Origin: Alphaproteobacteria bacterium
Lineage (GTDB): Bacteria; Pseudomonadota; Alphaproteobacteria; Acetobacterales; Acetobacteraceae
Direction of reading: 5' to 3'
NCBI GenBank assembly: GCA_020850755.1
Contig: JADZEB010000009.1
Location: 47,590-111,589, forward strand
DNA: 64,000 nt
The notes below the pieces were generated by a model. It was given only the letters and a program-made list of their open reading frames with translations, was not told where the DNA came from and searched no databases. Shown one piece after another: positions 32,157 to 45,838 of the stretch (the stretch's first letter is position 1; each line of letters starts with the position of its first letter). The position numbers and the translations under genes are program-made.

Positions 32157-33146
32157 ATGAACGGCGAGGCGCAGGCGACGCCGCCCGATGCGCTGATCGT
32201 GTTCGGGCCTACCGCAAGCGGCAAGTCCGCGCTCGGCCTGTGGCTGGCCGAGCGGCTGGCCGGCACGATCATCAATGCCGATTCGATGCAGCTCTATCGC
32301 GAGTTGCGCATCATCACCGCCCGCCCGACGGCGGCCGAGGAGGCGCGCGTGCCGCACCGCCTCTATGGCGTGCGGCCGGCGGCCGAGCCCGCCTCGGCCG
32401 GCTGGTGGCGGGAGGCGGCCCTGGCCGAGATGGCGGCGGTGCGCGCCGCCGGGCGCCTGCCGATCCTGCTCGGCGGCACGGGGATGTATCTCGCGGCGCT
32501 GACGGAAGGGCTTTCCGCCATCCCGCCCGTGCCGTCCGCCGTGCGCGATGCGATTGCGGCGCGCGCGCGCGACCAAGGCGCGGCGGCCTTGCATGCCGTG
32601 CTTGCCGCGCGCGACCCGGTCATGGCCGCGCGCCTCCGCCCCGGGGATGGGCAGCGCATCATCCGTGCGCTTTCCGTGCTGGAGGCGACCGGGCGGAGCC
32701 TTGCGGACTGGCAGGCCCGGGCCGGCGCGCCCGCGCCCTGGCGCTTCAGCGCGATCCTGCTCGACCCGCCGCGCGAGCCGCTGCGTGCCGCGATCGATGC
32801 CCGCTTCCGCGCCCAGATCGCCGCCGGCGCGCTCGACGAGGTGCGGGCCTTCGCTGCCCTCGGCCTCGATCCCGGCCTGCCGGCGATGAAGGCGCATGGC
32901 GTGCCGGAACTGATCCGCCATCTGAAGGGCGAGATCACGCTTGATGATGCGGTGCAGCAGGCGAGCGCCAATGTGCGCCAATACGCCAAGCGGCAGCGAA
33001 GCTGGATGCGCCATCGTCCGCCGGCACCCCTGGACCGCCTCCTAACGATACGGTCTCGGATTGGGTCCGTTACGCAATTTTTGGAAACTGAATCGGGTCT
33101 GATTCTCGCGTTTATTTGCGAATGCGGCTTGACCGCCCCCGCCTGA
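32157..33146 (+). CDS. miaA: tRNA dimethylallyltransferase MiaA
   Basis: Adds the dimethylallyl group to A37 of tRNAs that read UNN codons. 329 aa: P-loop GPTASGKS near the N-terminus, [29 protein letters not shown] and the C-terminal [15 protein letters not shown]. The usual protein ends soon after that block; here ~35 residues follow ([19 protein letters not shown] and so on) encoded by a noticeably AT-richer segment that also contains the putative ilvB promoter. ATG 32157 follows a GCAGGGGG ribosome-binding stretch; upstream codons are repeat. Confidence 0.93.
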   Translation: MNGEAQATPPDALIVFGPTASGKSALGLWLAERLAGTIINADSMQLYRELRIITARPTAAEEARVPHRLYGVRPAAEPASAGWWREAALAEMAAVRAAGRLPILLGGTGMYLAALTEGLSAIPPVPSAVRDAIAARARDQGAAALHAVLAARDPVMAARLRPGDGQRIIRALSVLEATGRSLADWQARAGAPAPWRFSAILLDPPREPLRAAIDARFRAQIAAGALDEVRAFAALGLDPGLPAMKAHGVPELIRHLKGEITLDDAVQQASANVRQYAKRQRSWMRHRPPAPLDRLLTIRSRIGSVTQFLETESGLILAFICECGLTAPA

Positions 33147-33157
33147 CCCGGTAGAAC
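33129..33157 (+). promoter_or_regulatory. Candidate ilvB promoter
   Basis: TTGACC (33129-33134), 17-nt spacer, TAGAAC (33152-33157), about 105 nt before the ilvB start. It sits in an AT-richer pocket at the 3' end of miaA in an otherwise very GC-rich region. A GAATC-loop-GATTC hairpin with a following TTTATTT lies just upstream (about 33089-33117) and may terminate miaA transcription. Confidence 0.5.
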
Positions 33158-33261
33158 CCACTTCTCCCGGCCCGCCATCGCGGCGGGCGGGGCCTGTTGC
33201 GCCGCAACGCGGCCCGGCCGGTGCCGGGACAAGGCGGCGCGTGAAGCCAAGGAACAGCACC

Positions 33262-35025
<1,764 letters not shown>

Positions 35026-35050
35026 GCCGGCGCCGCGCCGCGGCCTGAAC

Positions 35051-35090
35051 GCGCCCCTTCCGACGCGCCCCTTCCGACGCGCCCGTTCCC
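35051..35090. repeat. Tandem repeat, ~3 x 14 bp, between ilvB and ilvN
   Basis: GCGCCCCTTCCGAC twice (35051-35064, 35065-35078), then a diverged third copy GCGCCCGTTCCCCT. It lies in the 102-nt gap between two genes that are usually tightly linked. Confidence 0.85.
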
Positions 35091-35127
35091 CTGCCTCGCA
35101 GCATCCTTCCCGAACCGGAATCCTGCC

Positions 35128-35646
35128 ATGTCCGCAACCGCAGACAATGCCGTGCGCAAGCACACCATCTCCGTCCTTGTCGACAACGAGGCGGGCGTGC
35201 TGGCGCGCGTGATCGGCCTGTTCTCGGGCCGCGGCTACAATATCGACAGCCTGACGGTGGCCGAGGTGGATCGCGCCCGCGCGCTCAGCCGCATCACCGT
35301 CGTCACCTCCGGCAGCGAGATGGTGATCGAGCAGATCAAGGCCCAGCTCGACCGGCTGGTGCCGGTGCACAGCGTCTCCGACCTGACGCTGGAAGGGCCG
35401 CATGTGGCGCGGGAACTGGCACTCGTGAAGGTGGTCGGCACCGGCGAGAAGCGGGTGGAATCGCTGCGCATCGCCGATGTGTTCCGCGCCCGGGTGGTGG
35501 ACGCCACCACCGAGAGCTTCGTCTTCGAGATGACCGGCAGCACCGACAAGCTCGATGCCTTCATCCGGCTGATGGTACCGCTCGGCCTGCGCGAGGTCAG
35601 CCGCACCGGCGTGGCGGCCATTGCGCGCGGCGCCGGGGGGATGTAA
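35128..35646 (+). CDS. ilvN: Acetolactate synthase regulatory small subunit
   Basis: Binds IlvB, stimulates it and confers feedback inhibition by branched-chain amino acids. 172 aa with an N-terminal ACT domain (HTISVLVDNEAGVLARVIGLFSGRGYNIDSLTV) and a C-terminal ALS_ss domain ending near REVSRTGVAAIARG. ATG in good context 102 nt after ilvB. Also called ilvH; the length fits either name. Confidence 0.95.
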   Translation: MSATADNAVRKHTISVLVDNEAGVLARVIGLFSGRGYNIDSLTVAEVDRARALSRITVVTSGSEMVIEQIKAQLDRLVPVHSVSDLTLEGPHVARELALVKVVGTGEKRVESLRIADVFRARVVDATTESFVFEMTGSTDKLDAFIRLMVPLGLREVSRTGVAAIARGAGGM

Positions 35647-36765
<1,119 letters not shown>

Positions 36766-36809
36766 TCGCGCCACGCGCGGGCCGCGGGCCCGCGCCAAGC
36801 GGCCAAGGA

Positions 36810-36839
36810 AAAGGGGCGGTCCCGCGGGGCCGCCCCTTT
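36810..36839. terminator. Bidirectional terminator between ilvC and a convergent gene
   Basis: AAAGGGGCGG (36810-36819) pairs perfectly with CCGCCCCTTT (36830-36839) around a 10-nt loop. The A-run before and T-run after allow termination from either side: ilvC (plus) and the 2-hydroxyacid dehydrogenase (minus). Confidence 0.8.
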
Positions 36840-36867
36840 CGCGTTGTGTGCCCTCTCGCCCGCCGGA

Positions 36868-37851
36868 TCAGCGATTGGCGCCGATCACCTCGCCATTGAT
36901 CACCATCGCCGGGTCGGGGTGGCCGTCGAGCGCGTCGATCACGTTCTTCACCGCCTGGTGCGACATGCGCGCGAGGCACTCCACCGTGCCGGCGGCGAAA
37001 TGCGGCGAGGTCAGCACGTTGGGCAGGTGCAGCAGCGGGTTGGCCGGATCGGGCGGCTCCTGCTTGAACACGTCGATCGCCGCGACCGCGATCCGCCCGC
37101 CGCGCAGCCCCTCGGCCAGCGCCGCCTCGTCCACCAGCCCGCCGCGCGCGGTGTTGATGAACCACACGCCCTTCTTCATCGCCGCGATGGTGCGCGGGTT
37201 GATCAGGTCCTTCGTCTCCTCCGACAGCGGGCAATGCAGCGTGATCACGTCCGCCTTGCCCATCGCATCTGCGAGGTCGAGCACGGGCATGTGTCCGTCG
37301 GCGGCGATACGCGGATGGGCATAGTAGGGATCATAGACCATCACCTTCATGCCGAAGGCGGTGCAGTAGCGTGCCACCCGCGTGCCGATGCGGCCATAGC
37401 CCACCACCAGCACCGTGCGCCCGGCAAGCTCGCCCTGGGCCGGGCCGGGATCGAGCCGCCAGCGCCCTGCCCGCACCGCGGCGTCGTAATGCTGCGCGCG
37501 CTTGGCGAGGTTGAGCATGAACATCATCGCGTGCTCGGCCACGGCCAGGTCGTTGGTGCCGTTGACCACCATCGCCGGGATGCGCCGGCGCGTGCAGCCG
37601 GCGATATCGACCGTGTCGTAGCCGACGCCGAAGCGCGCCACCACGCGCAGCCTGGGCGCGATCGAGAGCGCCTCCTCGTCCACCTTGTCGAGCGAGACCA
37701 GGAGCCCGTCGCAATCGGCGAGCTTGGCCAGGAAGGTCTTGCGGTCGGGGCCGGGCACCACTTCGACCGCGATGTCGGGGCGGGCCTCGAACAGCTTCAT
37801 GCCCTCGGGCGAGAGCGGGCGGGTGACCAGGACACGATAGCGCGGGGCCAT
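36868..37851 (-). CDS. D-isomer-specific 2-hydroxyacid dehydrogenase
   Basis: NAD-dependent dehydrogenase, 327 aa. It has the catalytic fold of phosphoglycerate/hydroxypyruvate/formate-type enzymes: VVGYGRIGTRVARYC (NAD loop), VITLHCPLSEETKDLINPRTIA, FINTARGGLVDEAALAEGL (Arg/Glu region) and LTSPHFAAGT (catalytic His, at residues ~282-284). The lack of ACT/regulatory domains argues against a full-length SerA. Substrate unknown. Convergent with ilvC; upstream is a 14-bp repeat array and the leuA leader on the other strand. Confidence 0.9.
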   Translation of the reverse strand: MAPRYRVLVTRPLSPEGMKLFEARPDIAVEVVPGPDRKTFLAKLADCDGLLVSLDKVDEEALSIAPRLRVVARFGVGYDTVDIAGCTRRRIPAMVVNGTNDLAVAEHAMMFMLNLAKRAQHYDAAVRAGRWRLDPGPAQGELAGRTVLVVGYGRIGTRVARYCTAFGMKVMVYDPYYAHPRIAADGHMPVLDLADAMGKADVITLHCPLSEETKDLINPRTIAAMKKGVWFINTARGGLVDEAALAEGLRGGRIAVAAIDVFKQEPPDPANPLLHLPNVLTSPHFAAGTVECLARMSHQAVKNVIDALDGHPDPAMVINGEVIGANR

Positions 37852-37933
37852 GCTTGCTTCCTCGGGCGCGGGGGGAGTGGTCGGGCGGGATGCGCGCGCG
37901 AAGCATGGCCGGGCCGGGGCGCCCCGGCAAGGG

Positions 37934-38001
37934 GCGGGGCCAGGGGCTGGGGCCAAGGGCCGGGGGCCAAGAGCCGGGGGCCAAGGGCCGGGGGCTAGGC
38001 C
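37934..38001. repeat. Degenerate tandem repeat, 14-bp unit
   Basis: GGGGGCCAAGGGCC-type units, best copies at 37962-37975 and 37976-37989, with diverged flanking copies. Lies between the divergent dehydrogenase gene and the leuA leader. Confidence 0.8.
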
Positions 38002-38074
38002 GGGTCTTGGATGAAGCCGGCGATACGCTCGCGGCGCTTGCGCCGCCGCCGCCGTGTGGATATCTTCACCGGCC

Positions 38075-38191
38075 ATGAGCACGGGCCAACCCTCGCGCGC
38101 CACCAACGCCGCCCCGGCAATCGCCGGCGCGGCCGCGCGCCTGCCCGCCTCGCTCCTTCTCCTCGGCCTGCTTCGACTTAGCCGCCCCTGA
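38075..38191 (+). CDS. leuA leader peptide (leucine-rich, attenuation)
   Basis: A 38-codon frame, ATG 38075 to TGA 38189-38191. After an Ala-rich first half it encodes LPASLLLLGLLRLSRP: eight leucine codons within 13 residues, four of them consecutive. It lies about 100 nt before leuA and is followed at once by overlapping hairpins. This is the layout of a classical leucine attenuator, where ribosome stalling at Leu codons controls the downstream terminator. The ribosome-binding site is weak (GTGGA about 15 nt upstream). Confidence 0.85.
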   Translation: MSTGQPSRATNAAPAIAGAAARLPASLLLLGLLRLSRP

Positions 38192-38248
38192 GCGGAGCCG
38201 CCCCCTTGCGGGCAGCGCTCAGGGGAAAGGGCCCCGCCGGGGCCGTTT
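38185..38248 (+). promoter_or_regulatory. Leucine attenuator hairpins ahead of leuA
   Basis: CCCCTGAGC (38185-38193, overlapping the leader stop codon) pairs perfectly with GCTCAGGGG (38217-38225). Immediately after, GGCCCC (38230-38235) pairs with GGGGCC (38239-38244) followed by GTTT, a terminator-like stem. A ribosome reaching the leader stop would cover the 5' arm of the first stem; one stalled at the Leu run would not, which lets alternative pairing decide read-through. The exact antiterminator was not resolved. Confidence 0.7.
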
Positions 38249-38293
38249 GCGCGCAACGCTAGGCCGACAGATTTTCCCGAGGACACCCAGACC

Positions 38294-39871
<1,578 letters not shown>

Positions 39872-39903
39872 GGCCACGGCGCGGCAACAAGCGGGGCGCG
39901 ACC

Positions 39904-40863
39904 ATGACAGCTTCGTCGCCGCGCTCCGCATCGCCGCGTTCCGCATCGCCGCCTCCTGCCAGCGCGCCGGGATGGCGCCATCGCGTCGGCGGCTGGCTTG
40001 CGGCCGCGCTGCTGGCGCTTGTCCCGCTCGGCGCCGTCGCCCAGCGCGCGCTGCCGCCCGCGCCGCCCGGCTTCGATCCTGCCGCCGCGCCGGCCCACGG
40101 CGCAGCCGATGTGCTGCGCGCGATCGGCGCCGGCGATCCGGCCACGCGTGGCGCGGTGCTCGGCCGCGTTGCGCTGATCCTCTACAGCCACGGCGTCACC
40201 TTCGAGCCCGATCCGGAAACCGCCGGCTGCTGGGCCGATCCGCCCGAGCTGCCGCCGGCCCTGACCGCGCTCGACCGCACCGAACTGAACGGGCTGACGC
40301 TGCGGCTGGTCGGCTATTGCTACCATGCGCGCACTGGCCTGTTCTTCACGGCGACGGGGCAGGGCATCACCCGCCTGTCCTTGCGCAACCGCGAGATCGT
40401 CGCGGTGCTGGCGGCGCTGGAGGCGGCCGGCCTGGCGCGTTCGCGCATCGTGCTGGCCGGCCATTCGCTTGGCGCCTGGGGGAAGATGCTGATCCTGGCC
40501 GAGGACCCAGGGGCGGCGCGCGCCGTGATCGGGCTCTCGCCCGCCTGCTGTGGACCTGCGCATCTGCGCGCGGGCCGGCCCGGCGCGGCGCTGACCTGGG
40601 CCAACGATGCCCGGCGCATGGCGGCGGCGGCCCGCCTGCCTGCGCTGATCTATCTGGTCGAGCGGGACGCCTACACGCCGCTCGCCGATTTCGCCTTCAT
40701 CGCCGGGGTGCCGGGGGTGACCTATCGACCCTGGCCCACCGCTGCGCTCGGCGCGGCGGCTTGTGCGCCCGAGACCGATCCGCACCTCGCCGCGCTCGAG
40801 CCTTGTTTCGCCGGACGCGAGGGGGCGTCGATCCGCGCCTATCTGGCCGCGACCCTGCGCTGA
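39904..40863 (+). CDS. Secreted alpha/beta-hydrolase-like protein, function unknown
   Basis: 319 aa. A long basic/Ser N-terminus and hydrophobic stretch (GGWLAAALLALVPLGAVAQ) form a signal peptide. The nucleophile elbow VLAGHSLGAW follows an alpha/beta pattern (LILYSHGVTF as the first strand), suggesting a serine hydrolase. Six cysteines (GCW, YCY, ACCG, ACA, PCF) could form disulfides in the periplasm. No specific family recognised. ATG 39904 starts 33 nt after leuA; whether it is co-transcribed is unknown. Relation to leucine synthesis or to the following mre operon is not evident. Confidence 0.72.
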   Translation: MTASSPRSASPRSASPPPASAPGWRHRVGGWLAAALLALVPLGAVAQRALPPAPPGFDPAAAPAHGAADVLRAIGAGDPATRGAVLGRVALILYSHGVTFEPDPETAGCWADPPELPPALTALDRTELNGLTLRLVGYCYHARTGLFFTATGQGITRLSLRNREIVAVLAALEAAGLARSRIVLAGHSLGAWGKMLILAEDPGAARAVIGLSPACCGPAHLRAGRPGAALTWANDARRMAAAARLPALIYLVERDAYTPLADFAFIAGVPGVTYRPWPTAALGAAACAPETDPHLAALEPCFAGREGASIRAYLAATLR

Positions 40864-40919
40864 GCCAAGGGGGCCGGCCAGCGCCGGGCGGGCGGCAACC
40901 GCCTGCCACATGAATCCGG

Positions 40920-40948
40920 TTGAGCGGGGGCCCAAGGGAGCCTAAAAA
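40920..40948 (+). promoter_or_regulatory. Candidate mreB promoter
   Basis: TTGAGC (40920-40925), 17-nt spacer, TAAAAA (40943-40948), four of six matches in each hexamer, in a GC-rich setting where an A-run is rare. It would give a ~150-nt leader to mreB. Confidence 0.45.
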
Positions 40949-41097
40949 CCGGGGTTCTGCCGCCTGCGTTCATGGTCCCGGCACGGCCTGCGCGTCCCTG
41001 GCTTCGGGGTGCGCCGGAACCGGTGCTCGCGGTGTCCGCTTCGGACGGGCAGCAGCCGGTCGGCCGCAGCAGGTAGTCGCGGCGCAACAGGGGTTAG

Positions 41098-42144
<1,047 letters not shown>

Positions 42145-42365
42145 CGCTGACGGGTAACAGCCGGCGCTGGCGCCTTGCTGGCGACGCCACGGCCCGTTCA
42201 CATTTCGCGCCCGCCTGCAATTTTCATTTCCAGCGGCTTGGCTTTGCGAGACAATATCGCATCAGACTCGCAACCGGCCTCGCTGCCGCCCCCGGTGCCG
42301 GACCGGGTGGTGCGTGCCAGCCAGGCCAGCGTGCCAGGGGTGCCTTCCGCCGTGCGGAGTAGCGC

Positions 42366-43235
42366 GTGATCATCCGGCTGTCCGTTCCGCTGCGCCAGGC
42401 GCTGGCGCGGCTCAGCCTGCCGATCCTGATCGCGGCCGCCTTCGGCCTGATGCTGCTCGGCAAGGCCGACACGCTGATGATCGAGCGCCTGCGCATGAGC
42501 GTGGCCGACACGCTCGCCCCCGTCTACCAGGTCATGGCCGAGCCGGTATCCGCCGCGCATCGGCTGGCGGCCGAGCTACGCGCCATGATCGACCTCCGCG
42601 CCGAGAATGCCCGCCTGCGCGAGGAGAACGAGCGGCTGCGCTCCTGGCAGGCGGCCGCGCTCCGGCTGGAGGGCGAGAACACCGTCCTGCGCCAGTATGT
42701 CGGCATGATCCCCGAGCCGCACACCGGCACCATCGCCGCGCGCGTGGTGGCCGAGACCGGCGGCGTCTATGCCCGCTCGGTGCTGCTGTTCACCGGCGGG
42801 CAGCCGGGCATCGTCAAGGGCATGGTGGCACTCGACGAGCGCGGCTTCGTCGGCCGCATCTCGGAAGTGGGCGCGCGTTCGGCGCGCGTGCTGCTGGCCA
42901 CCGACATCAATTCGCGCATTCCCGTGCTGCTGGAAGGCAGCGACAGCCGCGCCATGATGCTGGGCACCAACGGCCGCCGCCCGCGTCTTGCGCATTGGCC
43001 CGAGGGCGTGCGCCCGCAGGCCGGGCAGCGCGTCGTCACCTCCTCGCATGTCGGCGCCTTCCCGCCCGGCCTGCCGGTGGGCGAGGTGGTGGAGCGCGAG
43101 GGCGGCGGCTTCGAGATCGAATTGTTCGCCCAGCTCGACCGGCTGGAATTCGTGCGCCTGTATGATTTCGGGATGCGTGGCATCCTGCCGCCCGAGGTGG
43201 TGAGCCGGCCGGAACCGCCGCGCCGCCGGCCCTAG
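42366..43235 (+). CDS. mreC: Rod-shape-determining protein MreC
   Basis: Bitopic periplasmic scaffold of the elongasome, 289 aa. One membrane segment near residues 15-32 (LSLPILIAAAFGLMLLG), a coiled coil over ~68-100 (LRAENARLREENERLRSWQ region), then the beta-rich MreC core with FVGRISEVGARSARVLLATDINSRIPV. GTG start at 42366, supported by CGGAG 6-10 nt upstream. Confidence 0.93.
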   Translation: MIIRLSVPLRQALARLSLPILIAAAFGLMLLGKADTLMIERLRMSVADTLAPVYQVMAEPVSAAHRLAAELRAMIDLRAENARLREENERLRSWQAAALRLEGENTVLRQYVGMIPEPHTGTIAARVVAETGGVYARSVLLFTGGQPGIVKGMVALDERGFVGRISEVGARSARVLLATDINSRIPVLLEGSDSRAMMLGTNGRRPRLAHWPEGVRPQAGQRVVTSSHVGAFPPGLPVGEVVEREGGGFEIELFAQLDRLEFVRLYDFGMRGILPPEVVSRPEPPRRRP

Positions 43236-43343
43236 GCGGCGCCCCCCGCGGGCCCGGGTGCTGTGCCGATCGCAGGGAACGCACTAGTCTGTCGGGCGCG
43301 CCGGTTGCGGGCGGCATTGGGAACGGCAAGGGAGGAGTGGACG

Positions 43344-43895
43344 GTGGCGGTATTCGCGCCCCGTGACCGGCAGAGCTTCTGGCAGCGCCTCGATGCGCTG
43401 GCGCGGTTGTCTTTCCCGACGCTGGTCGCCCTGCTGCTGGTGGTGCTGGCGGCGGTGCCGCTGCGCCTGCCCGAGCAGGGCGGCGTGATGCCGCTCCTGC
43501 CGATGGTGGCCGTGTTCTTCTGGGCGCTCTACCGCCCGCAAGTCCTGCCCGCGCCGGCCGTGTTCGCGATCGGGCTCTTGGCCGATCTCGTGGCGGCGAC
43601 GCCGCTCGGCGTGAGCGTGATCGTGCTCCTGCTGCTCTACGGCACTGTCGGCATCCATCGACGCCGCCTGGCGCGGCAGAGCTTCCTTGTGGTGTGGCTT
43701 GCCTTCCTGCTCTACCTCGCCGGGGCGCAGCTGCTCACCTGGCTGCTCAACACGCTTCTGTCGCTGCGGCTGTTCCCGCCGGGACCGGCGCTGTTCCAGT
43801 TCGCGCTCACGGCGGCGCTCTATCCCGTGATGGCCTATCTTCTCGCGCTGGCCGACCGGTCGATCCTGCCCGAGCGGCCCGAGGGCGCGCGATGA
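43344..43895 (+). CDS. mreD: Rod-shape-determining protein MreD
   Basis: 183-aa inner-membrane protein with five hydrophobic segments (from FPTLVALLLVVLAAVPLRL on), in the canonical position. GTG 43344 chosen because GGAGGAG lies 7 nt upstream; the longer frame to 43263 has no membrane or family sense. Stop overlaps the mrdA start (ATGA). Confidence 0.88.
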   Translation: MAVFAPRDRQSFWQRLDALARLSFPTLVALLLVVLAAVPLRLPEQGGVMPLLPMVAVFFWALYRPQVLPAPAVFAIGLLADLVAATPLGVSVIVLLLLYGTVGIHRRRLARQSFLVVWLAFLLYLAGAQLLTWLLNTLLSLRLFPPGPALFQFALTAALYPVMAYLLALADRSILPERPEGAR

Positions 43896-45838
43896 AGCGC
43901 GAGAACATGCGCAGCAAGGTCTTTACCCGCCGCGTCCTGATGCTGGCGGGCGGCAAGCTCGTCCTGGCGGGGCTCCTGGGCGGGCGGCTCTATCAGCTCC
44001 AGGTGCTGGAATCCGACCGCTACGCCACGTTGGCCGAGGAGAACCGCATCTCCATGCGCCTGCTCGCCCCGCCGCGCGGGCGCATCCTCGATCGCCACGG
44101 CGAGCCGCTGGCCTTCAACCGGCTCAACTACCGCGCGCTTCTGGTGGCCGAACAGACCGCTGACATCGGCGCCACCCTGGAGACTTTCTCCCAGCTCGTG
44201 CCGCTGTCGGAAGCCGAGCGCGCGCGCATCGAGCGCGAGGCGCGCCGCCGCCGCCGCTTCGTCCCCGTGCTGGTGCGCGAGCATCTCGAGTGGGACGACA
44301 TGGCCAAGATCGAGGTCAACGCCCCCGACCTGCCCGGCATCGTCATCGATGTCGGGCCGACGCGCGTCTATCCGCATGGCGAGGATGTGGCGCATGTCGT
44401 GGGCTATGTCGGCCCGCCGGCGGAAAGCGACCTGACCGGCGAGGATCCGCTGCTGGAGCTGCCGGGCATCCGCATCGGCCGCGCCGGCTATGAGCGCACG
44501 CAGGACCTGGCGCTGCGCGGGCGCGCTGGCAGCCAGCAACTCGAGGTGAACGCTGTCGGGCGCGTCATTCGCGAGCTTTCCCGCCACGAGGGCACGCCGG
44601 GCCAGGACATCCAGCTCACGCTCGATCTCGGCTTGCAGCAGGCGGCGATCGAGCGGCTGGGCGATGACAGCGCCGCGGCCGTGGTGCTGGACGCTCGCAA
44701 CGGCGAGGTGCTGGCGCTGGCCACCACCCCGTCCTTCGATCCGAACCTGTTCGTCACCGGCCTGTCGGCCGACCAGTGGCGCGCCTGGAGCCAGAACCGC
44801 CGCGCGCCCCTGCGCAACAAGGCCACGGCCGGCCTCTATTCGCCGGGCTCGACCTTCAAGATGCTGGTCGGGCTGGCGGCACTGGAAGCCAATGTCACCA
44901 CGCCGAACGAGCGCATCTCCTGCCCCGGCCACATGGAACTGGGCGACCAGCGTTTCCATTGCTGGAAGCGGGCCGGACACGGGGCGGTGAACCTGCGCGA
45001 GGCGATCAAGAGCTCCTGCGACGTCTATTTCTACGAGATCGCCCGCCGTGTCGGCATCGATCGTATCGCCGCCATCTCGCGCCGCTTCGGGCTCGGCGTC
45101 GATCCCGAGATCGAGCTGCCTGGCGCGCGCTCGGGCCTGATCCCGACGCGCGACTGGAAGCAGCGCGTCCACCGCGTGCCCTGGCAGGTGGGCGAGACGC
45201 TGGTGCACGGCATCGGCCAGGGCTTCACCCTGACCAGCCCGCTGCAACTGGCGGTGATGACGGCCCGCCTTGCCACCGGACGCGCGGTGAAGCCGCATCT
45301 CACCCGCACCGTGGGCGGCGTGCTCCGCCAGGGGCACCGCGCCGAGGACTGGCCGGGCCTCGGCATCGCCGAGCGGCATCTGCGCGCCATGCGCGAGGCG
45401 ATGTGGGCGGTCGTGAACGAGCAGGGCGGCACCGCCTATTCCAGCCGCTTCCGCGAGGATGGCGCCACCATGGCCGGCAAGACCGGCACCACCCAGGTGC
45501 GCCGCATCTCCATGGCCGAGCGCGAGCGCGGGCTGCGCCGCCAGCAGGACCTGCCCTGGGAATGGCGCGACCATGCGCTGTTCGTCTGCTATGCGCCAAC
45601 GGATCGGCCGGTCTATGCCTGCGCCGTGGTGGTGGAGCATGGCGGCGGCGGCTCGGCGGTGGCGGCGCCGATCGCGCGCGACATCCTGCTCGAGGCGCTG
45701 GAACGCCGGCCGCTGGAGCAGCCCACCCATTCCCCGCCCGATGCCCTGGTCGCCATGGCTGGCCCCCTCGGCTCGCGCGCGAACGAGGAAAGCGCATTGC
45801 CGGTCCCGCCGATCCCGCCGGACAGCGAGCCGCCATGA
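43892..45838 (+). CDS. mrdA: Penicillin-binding protein 2 (elongation transpeptidase)
   Basis: Class B PBP crosslinking lateral wall peptidoglycan with RodA. 648 aa: membrane anchor near residues 15-32, dimerisation domain from ENRISMRLLAPPRGRILDRHG, active site STFK (S320, K323), SCD and KTGTTQ. The C-terminus is Pro-rich and short, unlike the long tail of FtsI in this window. Overlaps mreD upstream and rodA downstream by 4 nt each. Confidence 0.96.
   Translation: MKRENMRSKVFTRRVLMLAGGKLVLAGLLGGRLYQLQVLESDRYATLAEENRISMRLLAPPRGRILDRHGEPLAFNRLNYRALLVAEQTADIGATLETFSQLVPLSEAERARIEREARRRRRFVPVLVREHLEWDDMAKIEVNAPDLPGIVIDVGPTRVYPHGEDVAHVVGYVGPPAESDLTGEDPLLELPGIRIGRAGYERTQDLALRGRAGSQQLEVNAVGRVIRELSRHEGTPGQDIQLTLDLGLQQAAIERLGDDSAAAVVLDARNGEVLALATTPSFDPNLFVTGLSADQWRAWSQNRRAPLRNKATAGLYSPGSTFKMLVGLAALEANVTTPNERISCPGHMELGDQRFHCWKRAGHGAVNLREAIKSSCDVYFYEIARRVGIDRIAAISRRFGLGVDPEIELPGARSGLIPTRDWKQRVHRVPWQVGETLVHGIGQGFTLTSPLQLAVMTARLATGRAVKPHLTRTVGGVLRQGHRAEDWPGLGIAERHLRAMREAMWAVVNEQGGTAYSSRFREDGATMAGKTGTTQVRRISMAERERGLRRQQDLPWEWRDHALFVCYAPTDRPVYACAVVVEHGGGGSAVAAPIARDILLEALERRPLEQPTHSPPDALVAMAGPLGSRANEESALPVPPIPPDSEPP

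Noticed and set aside
33146..33261. Search for an ilv leader peptide before ilvB
   Set aside because: No short frame rich in Ile/Val/Leu with a start codon; the hydrophobic GLILAFIC stretch belongs to the MiaA reading frame.
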